The notes under the pieces were generated by a model. That model made no database searches. It was not told the origin of the DNA and saw only the letters and a list, made by a program, of their open reading frames with translations. Below are positions 44,553-55,395 of a stretch of DNA of 64,000 nucleotides, in pieces. The DNA lies in contig JBBHKE010002312.1 of the NCBI GenBank assembly GCA_037447655.1, positions 8,431 to 72,430 on the forward strand. Reading direction: 5' to 3'. Numbering within the stretch: position 1 is the stretch's first letter; every line of letters starts with the position of its first letter. Both the position numbers and the translations under genes were made by a program. Source of the stretch: Zygnema cylindricum. Lineage: Eukaryota > Streptophyta > Zygnematophyceae > Zygnematales > Zygnemataceae.

Positions 44553-47500
44553 CTATTCACTTAATCGTACTGCATCCCTACAATAGTTCAATTTAGAAGC
44601 AGGAAGAGCTTTAGTGAGCATGTCTGCAATTATTTTAGCATATGGTAAAGAACATAATTTAATCACTCTAGAGAACACTGTTTCTCTTACAAAGTGTAAT
44701 CTTACATCCATGTGCTTGCTTTTGAAGTTGTGACTCGGGTTAGAGGCAATGGCAATGGCAGCCTGGTTATCACACCAGATCACATGTGGACCAACTTGCA
44801 TGTATCCTAGCTCTTGCAACATGGATTTCACCTATAAGAGTTTTTTGAGGGCCGAGCTTGCTGCCATATATTCTGACTCCATTGTTGATTGTGCCGTGAC
44901 CTTTTGGAGTTTGCTGCTCCAACAGCAAGTCGCGTTCCCAATTTGCATTAGAAATCCCGTGGTGGATTTTCGGCTTAGCATGTCGCCATAGCTTGCATCA
45001 CTCCATGTTTGCAGCTTCACTTCTCCTCCACCTAGTGTGAGTTTGAAGTCTTTGGTTCCTGCCAAGTATTTTAAAACTCTTTTTGCGGCATCACGGTCAG
45101 ATTTCTTCGGATTCTCTAGACTACTGCTCAGGTACCCAACTGCTGCAGCAATGTCCAGACGGGTACTGTTCATGAAATATATTAGACTTCCCACTTTCTG
45201 TCTGTAAGGTATTAAAGCCATAGGATCATCCTCCCCTGGCTCAAAATTTTCACTGACAATAACACCCGGTTCTGTTTCTTCCCCTTCTAACTTATGCGGA
45301 AATTCTATTGGTGTTACACTTCCTTTTACCCCCCGCATTCCATATTCATCTAACATGTTCTCAATAGCTTCCTTTTGAGTCAATTTTATTAATCTGTTTA
45401 TTCTGTCCCTCTCTACCTGGATGCCCAAAACATGTTTTGCCTCACCGAGGTCTTTCATCTCGAACCGTGAGTTTAAAGCAATTTATATTTTGTTGATTTT
45501 TGCCATTGATTTGCTAACTAGTAGTAAATTATCTACATACACTTCTATGTACACTATTCCATTCTTACCTTTTAAAACATAGACATAGTGATCAGAGCTT
45601 ATCCTTTTAAATCCTAAACTAGTTAAGAATTCATCAAGCTTTAAATTCCATTGCCTTAGGACCTGTTTTAGGTCGTACAAAGATTTTAGCAGTTTGCATA
45701 CTAAGCGTTCTTTTCCTGGTTCTGCATACATTTGAGGCTGCTGCATGTAAATGGTCTTTTCAAGTTCTCCATGAAAAAAGGCCGTCATTACATCCATCTG
45801 ATGTATTTCCATATCATCTATAGCAGCTAGAGATAGCAAAATCCTAACTGTCGAAAATCTTACAACTGGAGAAAAAATTTCTTCAAAATCAATTCCTTCT
45901 TTTTGATTATATCCTTTTGCAACAAGTCTAGTCTTATGTCGTTCAATGGTGTTATTTGGATTTGACTTCACCTTGAATACCCATTTGCTACCAATCGCTT
46001 TTCGATCCGGAGGAAGGTCCACAAGCTCCCATGTCTGAGCCTCCATGATCGACTTCATTTTATCGTTTGCCGCCTCAATCCACTGATTCCGCTCCAGTGA
46101 TGAGAAGGCTTCCCGGATGGACAGAGACTCCCCTGAGGCTGCCGAGTAGGCGAAGTGAGAGCTTGCTTGGAGGCGGCTACTGGATCTTCTTCCCCCTGGA
46201 AATTCTGAGGCTGAAACTGTCGAATCCCTTGCGCTACGTTGGTTGCGCTGGTTGCGATCTGTAGGCAGTGACTGTTGGTTTGTTTCCTGGTCGTTGCGCT
46301 TGTTGCGATCTGTAGGCAGTGACTGCTCTCGGTCCGCTTGTTGCGAAGCTCGATTATGTTCTGAATCCTGCGTAAATATTGGTGAATGTTGCATCGGTGG
46401 AACAATATTTTGAATGCAATCTAGAATGACATAATCCTGTACTTTCTGCTGCCTCTACTGCTCTGTCATTTTAAATAAGTCTATCGAGTCTAGTTCATCT
46501 TTGACAACTATGTTTCTTGCTACAATTATTTTCCGCCTCTCAAATACAAAGACTCTATAGCCTTTAGAATGATCATCATACCCTAACAAAATGCGCGGCA
46601 ACCCCATAGGTTCCATTTTCCATTTATCTGTAGACGTATCCAAAATAAAGCATTTACATCCAAAAACTTTGAAATGACTGACATCCGATTTTCTACCCGT
46701 CCATATTTCGTAAGGAGTTGTTGCTATTGATTTTGAACTTATCCTATTTTTGATATAAACTGCACAGTTTAACGCTTCAGCCCAGAATTTCGGATCCACG
46801 TTCTTATCCACAAGCATGGACCTAGAGCTTATTGTAATAGTTCTATTTAGTCTTTCCGAGACCCCATTTTGTTCCGGAGAGTATGGAACAGTTAGTTTGT
46901 GAGTTATACCTTCCTTGAGTAAGAAGTTTTCAAACTCTTTTGAAGAGAATTCCCCGCCATTGTCCGATCTGAGCTCCAAAATCGGCAACCGTGTAGTTTC
47001 TCCGCACACACTTTGTAGTGTTGAAAATGAGTGAAGACTTCACTCTTAGCCTTCATGGAGTAGACCTTAGTAAACCTTGAAAAATCATCAGTAAATGTAA
47101 CCATATATTTCATCCCCCGGCAGATGGTACTTTTGCAAGGCCGAAAACATCATAATGAATAAGCTGCAAAAGTTTAGTAGTTTTATGCTCAGACTCTTGA
47201 GGAAATGGTAATCTGTGTATTTTTCCTAGTGCACAACCATCACACGTTTTAGGTGTCTGATTTGACAGAGTGACTTCTTCTATTTTGCCAGCATTAACCA
47301 TCTTTTTCAAACTGTCATAGTTCACATGGCCTAATCTTTTATGCCAAAGCTCATCTGAGGATAATGCACCGGAATACAAAACATCATTTTCTTTATTATC
47401 GGGCATATTCATTCGATTCATTTTGCTGGCATCTCTAGTTCCTGTAACTGCAATTTTTCCATTTTTGCTAACATCTTGCTTGCCATGTTTCAAATTGACC

Positions 47501-47754
47501 TCAAACCCTTTACTTTCTACCAAAGAAGTTGAAAACAATTTTTTCTTAAAATCTGGTACATAGAGAACATTATGAAGAGTTCTTTCAACTGCCTTGCCTT
47601 GTTCATCAACTAGCAAGGAGACATCACCTACAGCCCGTGTTTGCACACTCATTCCACATGGATAGTAGATATTTTTCTCCTGTGTTGATTTCAGATTTTT
47701 AAAAACTGCCTTGTTCCAACACATGTGGGCCGACGCTCGCGTGTCCTTTATCAA
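44553..47754 (-). pseudogene. Element 7 pol: protease end, integrase, RT, RNase H
   Basis: Minus strand, right to left. 47754-47110 gives protease DTRASAHM and GAG-pre-integrase ELWHKRLGHVNYDSLKKM with CDGCALGK. 47113-46455 gives integrase with LRSDNGGEFSSKEF and SPEQNGVSERLNRTI. 46394-45483 (303 aa) gives the Ser/Gln-rich linker, SKWVFKVK, and RT with GELEKTIYM and QVLRQWNLKLDEFL; the catalytic box reads YVDN where YVDD is usual. 45458-44832 and 44831-44553 give the RT end and RNase H (WSDASYGD, WCDNQAAIAIA, HMDVRLHFVRE). Only about three stops or frameshifts break it, so it is younger or better preserved than Elements 4-6. Confidence 0.9.
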
Positions 47755-47760
47755 AAAACA

Positions 47761-48722
47761 GAGTGATCACATCATCTAGTCAAAGTTGCAGAAAAACAGT
47801 TTGCCAGAACTTTGATTAAACAGACTAACTTCACAATGAAGTAAAACACAGACCATGCATTCAATAGACCTGCAACTCTGTGAAAATATAAATAATGTAG
47901 AGAGAAACACACACGCAGAGTTTCAAACAATTCTGCGAATAGATCTAAGAGCAATTCTCAGATAAAATTACCAAAAATCCCCATAAACAGTTTTGGTCCA
48001 AAAAGTTCTTTAAGTCCAAAAATGACGAAGTCCTACAAATATACACTAGAGCTCACTACTAAACGTACGGAGGCATACCAGCCGTACGTAACCCGAATAC
48101 TTATTGACATGTCAATATGAATAGATCTACACTAATACCTAATACACATAGGACAAAACATTGTTGCAAATATTTACAAACCTTACAAATTTCATCAAAC
48201 GAATCTGGACCGTCTAAGATAAATATCATGTGATGGACGCGATTTCGCGTCCCACTTAATTACTTTTTCACGTCCCTTTAATTTTCCTCGTACATCTACT
48301 CCCCCAATCCGCAAACCATTCGAACCACGACATGTCCACTCAGTTGCTGTAAAGTTATATGTCGATATGTCATCTGAGAATCTCATCGGTTGAATCGATC
48401 ATATTCAACCGTAGCACCACAGTCCAGTTTAAGATTACATTCGGCTATCTGCAGCTTCGCAGCAGCTGCGTTGTCTCATACCAAAAATAGCCGCATCTGT
48501 GTTTGTCTTGTTGCGTCGCAGGCTACGTTCATCCATACCAACCAAATCAAGAATGAACCGCAGCTGCGCTTGTTTCATCTGCGTCGCAGCTGCGCTGTTC
48601 CAATGATGGTGTCGGTACCATTAAAACATTCACTATGATTTAAGTGACGACGCGTGTCCCTATAGGTTTATTTTCCTGCCGTCCTATAAATTTGTTGAGA
48701 CTTAAGCCTTCAATAACCAACA
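47761..48722 (-). repeat. 5' LTR remnant of Element 7, chimeric D/C type
   Basis: From 48722 down to about 48331 it matches the family D LTR at 44390. From about 48270 down to 47775 it instead matches family C, the TR-GAG LTR, in reverse (for example the blocks around 48080 and 47790-47830). It lacks its end and PBS. Confidence 0.75.
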
Positions 48723-48727
48723 TGGGG

Positions 48728-51000
48728 TAGCTGAAAGGTTTAAAAGAATACTAAGTAATAGACTAGAAGTATGTTGTCGGATAAGAAGATAGGAAAAAGG
48801 TTTTGGGCAAAAGCAATGAATTGTGCTAATTACCTCAAAAATAGAGTTCTTACTTCAGCTATAAAAGATCAAACACCTTATAAGGGATGGACATGCCGGA
48901 AACCAGACATATCTCACTTAAAGGGTTTCGGCAGTCAAGTATTCAGTCTAGATACAGATCGGTCTAGTTGGAAGCTAGATCCTAAAGGAAAACCGGGATA
49001 CTTATTAGGATATGACGAAGATGTTATAGGATATAGAGTTTATGATCTAAAAAGGGAAGATATAATTTTAGTAAAACATCTAGTAGTTATGGATGAAGGA
49101 AAGTCTGTGGATCCCTTCAAATATACGAAGTCAATAAAAATCAGATTTGAGTCAAAAAATTATGATGACTTTGAGTTTCCTAACTATCCAGGTTTTGGAG
49201 AAGATGACATACTTGCATGTACAAATAAGACCGAAAAAGACTCGGCTGTGGAAACTCCAGTGACAACTCTACCCGAAGCGAAAGACGTGGTGGAAATTGA
49301 TTCGAAATCAAGGGATAGGGGAGAAGCCGAGTTTGTTCGAAAGAATCCACGAGAACCATCTATTTCAGCCTCAGATTTTGAGGGGGGAAGGAGAAGTAGC
49401 AAAAGATTGCAAGAAAAACAGGTTAATAACAAGGTAACTAAACTATCTCATCAAGATGAACCTCAAACTTATGGAGAGGCGATGATTTATCAAGAAAGAA
49501 ATTGGTGGAAGACAGCCATCAATGAGGAGATGGCCTTAATTATGGCAGCCGATACTTGGGAGCTGGTGGATTGTCCACCTAACCGAAAACCAATCGGTTG
49601 TAAGTGGGTTTTCAAATTAAAACTAAGCCCGGATATCACAATCGAGCGCTACAAGGCCCGACTAGTGGCAAAGGGATTTACACAAACAGAGGGAATTGAC
49701 TACGAGGAAACCTTTGCCCCGGTAGTCAGATTTCCCTCTGTCCGCATACTTCTCAGCCTGGCAGCAGATGAAGACATGGAAATGCACCAGATGGACATCA
49801 AAACAGCCTTTTTGCATGGAGAATTGGAAGAGAAGATCTTCATGGCAGCTGATTAAATCTCTTTATGGATTGAAACAGGCGCCTCGACAGTGGAATAAGA
49901 AACTTGATGAGTTTCTTACTGGTCTGGGATATATCCGGATCAGCTCAGATCACTCAATCTATGTTTTCGAAGATGAGGAAGGTTTTATATTTATTGCAAT
50001 TTATGTTGATGATTTGCTTGTTTTAAGTAAATCAATGGAAAAAATTAATAAACGGAAAACCGATCTTAAGGGGAGATTTGAAATGAAGGATACGGGGAAG
50101 CAAAATATATTTTGGGAATTCAAGTAGAGAGAGACCGAAAAAGAAAAATTATAAGATTGACTCAAAAGGAAGCAATAGGGAACATGTTTGAAAAATTTCA
50201 AATGGATAAAGCTAATAGTTGTACAACTCCAATGGAGTTGAAAAAGGGAATGGAGGGAAGTGAGGAAGAAGGAGTCATAGTCTTAGACGAGGAATTATGT
50301 CTTGAAGAACAAAAGTTCATGCAGACTATTCCTTATAGACAAGTAGTGAGAAGTCTAATCTATTTTATGAATTGTACCCGGCCAGATTTAGTTGCAGCTG
50401 TAAGAGTGCTGAGTAGAAGTCTAAATGCTCCCACTAAGAGGGATTGGGAGGCAGCTAAGAGAGTCCTTAGAAATTTGATAGGAACTAGGGATCTATGGTT
50501 GCATTTGGGTGGGGAGAATACTGACATCACTACTTAGAGTGATGCCAGTTATGGTGATGCTCCGATGAGGAGATGCACTTTTGGAAATGTATTATATGTG
50601 GGTGATGGGGCTTGATGTTGGAGTAGCAAACAACAAAAAGTTATTGCTCAGTCCACCATGGAGGCTGAGTATATGGCCTCTTGCTCTGCTGTTAAAGAAT
50701 TGATGTGGGTCAAGTCTTTGCTTGGTGAGCTTGGTCACCTTAAGAGTGGTGTGCAAATTTTTTTTTGTGATAATCAGGCAACAATCGCTATTTCTGCCAA
50801 TCCTAAACATCATTTTAAAGCCAAACACATGGACATTAGACTCAACTTTGTTAGAGAGAAAGTAGAAAACAAGATAATCAGTTTAGAGTACAGACCAGAT
50901 AGTGAGATGGTAGCAGATATGATGACCAAACCTGTGCCTTCCCCTAAGCTAATTTTCTGCAGGGAGAAGTGTGGTCTGAAATTAAAGATTGACTAGAAAA
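48728..51000 (+). pseudogene. Element 6 integrase end, RT and RNase H
   Basis: Resumes integrase after Element 7. The open frame 48771-49856 (361 aa) holds KRFWAKAMNCANYLKNRV, the integrase C-terminus, an acidic linker with EGGRRSSKRLQEKQ, and RT start WELVDCPPNRKPIGCKWVFK. Lesion 1: a deletion in RT after EEKIFM joins AAD to the LIKSLYGL region. Lesion 2: a one-base loss at ATACGGGGAAGC (50089 on). Lesion 3: TAG in the WSDAS motif (50535-50537). Lesion 4: TGA in GA-CWSS near 50613. All four recur in Element 10. The RNase H end is 50658-50996. Confidence 0.9.
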
Positions 51001-51009
51001 TAAAGGGAG

Positions 51010-52076
51010 TGTAGAAATTAATGGTACGTTTAAAGTATTTTCTAGGTCTAAATAGAAATATAGAAAGAAGGCGAGGCAGTCTAACTCTAACTTCTCTCTC
51101 CAATTCTCAAACTTGTCGCAATCACTGAGAAATTGGAGAGGAAGCTAGAGCCATAGCTACCTAGGCTATCCAGAGGTTTACGGGAAATATCTATTTGTTT
51201 ATTTACCGTTAGGGGTTAATTTACTAAAAGGATATATGCTGCCCCCAGTATATGATCCTGGTACCTGCAGGATGGTAAGCACCCGCTAGCCGGTAGCCTT
51301 ATCCGTTAACTTTATAGCTATTGTTAAGTACTATAGGGTTTGATATTCATTTAGTCATTGCCACGTAGGATAATTCATTTAACTGAAACTATTTACGAGA
51401 TACATAGATCCAGTGATGTAAAAGAACGGATTACGGTACGGATAAGAAATGAATACCGCGCATTTGATTCTTAATCGAAACGAATACCGCGTAGGTATTT
51501 ACTACGGCTACAATTGAATCTGAATTTAATCGGACAGCCGAAATGAATGTCGAGATCGCGGAAGAGGATTTTGGCGGTTTTTGTTCATCACTACATCGGA
51601 TGACACGTGTTGGAACAACATTGGATCGCGGTATCTCCGAGGATCAAGGGAGCAAATCTTGATATACCCTGTGTCGACATTTAGGCTATGTCCTAAAATG
51701 TCCGTACAGAATGTACACCGACAGCTATACTTTTGTGTACGGAAGTGTAATATGATTGGCACCGAACATCAGTAGATAGAGTCTGTGAGAGAGATAGGAC
51801 TTAGAAAAATTAGGAGATAGGACCTTCTCTCCCAGAGAGCTTCTGTACAAAAGGTCAACTTTGACCCTCCATAACTTACTGCTCAGCGGAGCAAATTCAG
51901 AGATTCTTTTTGCTATCCACTCAAGGAAGTCTTGCCTTCACATGGGTTAAAGTGGTTAGAGTATTTGTCTGCCAAGGTGGCAATTGTTATTGCTGAAACA
52001 CAAAGGGGTCAAGGTTATCCTAGAGGCTTCTTGGAAGCTGTCCATTCTGAGGACTTATAGAGGTCTCAGAGTTTCA
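51010..52076 (+). repeat. Last LTR of the tandem unit (Element 6 3' LTR)
   Basis: 1067 bp, TGTAGAAATTAATGG start, GTTTCA end. The antisense tRNA-like segment is near 51239-51330, and the leader hairpin is TGCTC-AGCG-GAGCA near 51881. Confidence 0.9.
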
Positions 52077-52081
52077 TGACT

Positions 52082-52220
52082 AGGAGCCATGGATCTAGCT
52101 CCCTTTCAAGCCTTCAATGACTACAACAATTTTGGGGGTTTGGTGAGGGGAGTTAGAGGCAGACTACCTCAACTCTTTTTCTATCCCAATACAGACCTAA
52201 AAAATACTCAAATATCAACA
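52082..52220 (-). repeat. Minus LTR (family E), right part
   Basis: Continues the LTR cut at 34435: conserved GCCATGG segment (52088), then ends ...AATATCAACA at 52220, i.e. a TGTTGATATT start on the minus strand. Confidence 0.8.
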
Positions 52221-54329
52221 ACACCCAAATGTGGTTAGACACCAACATGGCTGCCAAAAAATTCATTCTGAGACACCTCACTCAAGCTTTAGCAACTCCG
52301 CACCTTCACGTTTAGAAGGCCGAGGAGTTGTGTGTGAGTTTGATAGAGATCTATAGAGGTGGTAGGATTCAGCAGCTCCAATTTGCAAAGCAAAAATTTG
52401 GAAATTAGACTAAAAAAGGGGGAAAGATGTTAGGCTACAATAATGATCGTTCAAGTTTATATATAGAGATTGAGAGTGCCGAATGGACAAGTACAATGAA
52501 AATGAAAGTTAACACTCTCATCATGAAGTTACTCAACGAGTATGAGAACATAGTGTACCGAGTATAAGAAATGACTGATAGTTCATGGAAGTGGAATACA
52601 GTGGTCCGCATGATACTTGTGCAAGAGAACACGATTGAGATCAAGAGAAGAGGTAAGAGCATTTAAGCTCTAGCCGCCGAAGGGGACAGGTGGAGACAGG
52701 ACCCGAAAAAGATATACAAAAGAGAAAGAGTTTAGCCAGGAGGACTAAGGCCCCCAAAGGGCTTTTGACATTTTTGCAAAAAGTCAGGAAAGTACACGGA
52801 TTGTGTCAAGTTGTCGGAGCTAAGGCTCTAAGAGAACCCTGGAAGGGGTTTTTTCGGAGCGAAGACAAGGCCACTTGTGGTCACAAAAGTAGGAGAAATC
52901 GACGACGAGTCCTCTTAAGAGGATGGGGAGCTTTTTCTTGTTGAGAGTCTGGAGGAGAAGGAGATCCCTCGGAGACAAAAGTATGCCATTGGAGAAATTC
53001 GGGAAGCTTCAGAAGAAGGATGGATCATCGACACAGGTACATCTATACATATGAGTCGTGACAAGGACCTCTTTACTAAGCTAAGGAAAATTCCTACTGT
53101 AGAAATAGAGTATGGGGATGGAAGAGTGGTTACAACAGATCTAGTGGGATCACTAGACCTGAAAGTCTTAGTAGAGGGTAAAACTTTTATACTCACTTTC
53201 TCACATGTGCTCCATATTCCTCAGCTGAGTAAAAATCTTGTCTCTACATGTGTGTTACATGACAAAGAGTTTGATTCCTTCACTAGGAAGGGAGTATTTA
53301 CAGCCAAGTATGGGGATGAAGTTTACTTTACTGCAGACAAGGGTAGCCAAGGAATGTTTAGGCTTAACTTGAGTAATGAAAAGAAGAGTGCTAACTATGT
53401 TGGTGTCCCAAAGTTGATGATATGGCATAAGTGGTTGGGTCATGTGCATTTTCATAGACTGAGGGAAATGAAGAAGCTTGGTGTAGAAGAAGTCATTCAC
53501 TAAGGGGAGAAAAGGTACTAGATGTGATCCACACAGATATCTGGGGACCAACAAGGGTACCCTTAGTTGGAGGGAAGAGGTATATGTTGACAATTATTAA
53601 TGACAGGTCTAGATACTTTAGAGTTTATTTCCTAAAAACAAAGTCTGAAACACCAACTTACTTCAAAGAGTATAAAGGTTGGAGTGAGAAACAGCATAGA
53701 ACCCCCATTAAGAGAATAAAGAGTGATAATGGGGGAGAATATACCTCTAACCGGTTTGAGGAATACTTAAGAGATGAGGGAGTTCAACACCAAAAAATTG
53801 TACCACATAATCTGGAACAAAATGGGGTAGAAGAGAGGTTAAACCGAACACTTGGAGATAGTGTATGCAATATGTTGGCTGATATGAAAAAAAGGAAAGA
53901 GATTTTGGGCAGAAGCCATGAACTGTGCCAACTACATTAAGAAAAGAGTCCTTACCTTAGCAGTCAAAGGTATGACACCTTATGAGAGATGGGTTGGAAA
54001 GTAACCGGATATCTCTCACCTTAAAGTATTTGGTAGCCAAGTTTACAATTTAGATACGGATAAGAAAAACTGGAAATTTGATGCTAAGGGAAAACTCGGA
54101 TATAATGTGGGATATGATGAGGATGTCAAGGGACATAGAGTCTATGACTTAGCAAAGCAACATATCATTCTAGTCAAACAATTAATTGTCATGGATGAAG
54201 GAAAGTCAATTGACGCCTTCAAATATACCAAAAAGATAAGAATCAGGTTTGAGTTCGAAAGTGAGGAGAACTCTAATTTTCCCAAAAAAAATATGAGTAA
54301 GAAAGTGATTGCACATTCAAGGGAGATCT
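52221..54329 (+). pseudogene. Element 9 (copia, plus): gag, protease, integrase, left part
   Basis: Gag from the NMAAKKFILRHLTQ motif (about 52240) with several stops. A zinc-knuckle remnant HFCKKSGKYTDC lies near 52770. Protease (DTGTSIHMSRDKDLFTKL, 53032 on) and GAG-pre-integrase run open to 53503. CSGC is deleted. Integrase is open at 53524-53940 (VIHTDIWGPTRVP, SDNGGEYTSNRF, LEQNGVEERLNRTLG). The integrase C-terminus GYDEDVKGHRVYDL ends at 54329, where Element 10 inserts. Confidence 0.88.
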
Positions 54330-55382
54330 TGAAACTTTAAGACCTTCATAAGTCCTCAGAGTGGACAGCTTCCAAGAAGCCTCTAGGATAATCCTGACCC
54401 CTTTGTGTTTCATCAAAAACAACCGCCACCCTGGTAGACAAAAACTCTGACCACCTGCACCCTTGTGAAAACAAGACTCCCCTGAGTCGATAGCAAAAAG
54501 AATCTCTGAATTTGCTCCCCTGAGCAGTAAGTTATGGAGGGTCAAAGTTGACCTTTTGTAAATAAGCTCTCTGGGAGAGAGGGTCCTATCTTCTACTTTT
54601 TCTAAGTCCTATCTCTCTCACAAACTCTATCTACTGATGTACGGAACCAATCAGATTACAGTTCCGTACGCAAAAGTACAGTTGCCGGTGTACTTTTTGT
54701 ATGGACACTGTACGACATGGCCTAAATGTTGACACGTGGTATATCCGGATTCGCTCCCTTAATCCTCAGAGATGTCGCGCTCCAATGTCATTCCGCCACG
54801 TGTCATCCGATGTGGCTATGACCAAAAACCGCCCAAATCCTCTTCCGCGATCTCGGCATTCATTCGGACGTCCGATTAAATTCACATTTAATCGTATCCG
54901 TAGTAAATACATGCGCGGTATTCGTTTCGCTAAAGAAATGAATGCGGGGTGTTGATTTCTTATCCGTATCGTAATCCGTACTTTTACATTACCGGATCTA
55001 AGTATCCCGTAAACAATTACAGTTAAATGAATTATCCTACGTATTAATGTTTAATTAATTATCAAACCATATAGTATGTAACACTAACTCTAGACTTAAT
55101 GGCTAAGGCTACCGGCTACTGGTTGTCTACCAACAGGTAGGTACCAGGATCAAATCGCGTTGCCGGCACATACCTTTTAGTAAAAAAACACTTAACTAAT
55201 ATATATTTTCGTAAACCTTTCGATAGCCTAGGTAGCCAAGGCTCTAGCTTCCTCTCCAATTTCTCAATGACTGCGACAAGTTTGAGAATTCGAGAGAGAA
55301 GTTAGAGGTAGACTGCCTTGCCTTCTTTCTATATTTCTATTTAGACCTAGAAAATACTTTAAACGTACCATTAATTTCTACA
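54330..55382 (-). repeat. 3' LTR of Element 10
   Basis: Plus-sense TGAAACTTTAAGACC start and TTAATTTCTACA end. The polypurine tract on the minus strand lies next to 55383. The tRNA-like module is on the plus strand near 55090-55170. Confidence 0.9.
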
Positions 55383-55395
55383 CTCCTCTTATTTT

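Larger units (their letters stand above)
43497..48722 (-). mobile_element. Element 7: Ty1/copia (family D), minus, in Element 6 integrase
   Basis: Bounded by a perfect target duplication TGGGG (43492-43496 and 48723-48727). The 3' LTR is 43497-44390, with a polypurine tract CTTCAGGGGAG on the minus strand at 44401-44391. Pol is 44553-47754. The 5' LTR remnant is about 47761-48722. The end of the 5' LTR, PBS, gag and the start of protease are deleted. The two LTRs agree only in their U3 part; see findings. Confidence 0.9.
34436..52076 (+). mobile_element. Elements 5/6: tandem copia unit LTR-int-LTR-int-LTR
   Basis: Three same-strand LTRs (34436-35476, 39817-40571, 51010-52076) alternate with two internal regions. 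The outer flanks are AGACT (34431-34435) and TGACT (52077-52081), four of five matching, so the array behaves as one insertion later expanded, most simply by unequal LTR recombination. It splits a minus LTR (33536-34435 and 52082-52220). It contains a solo LTR (41035-41924) and Element 7 (43497-48722). Confidence 0.85.
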
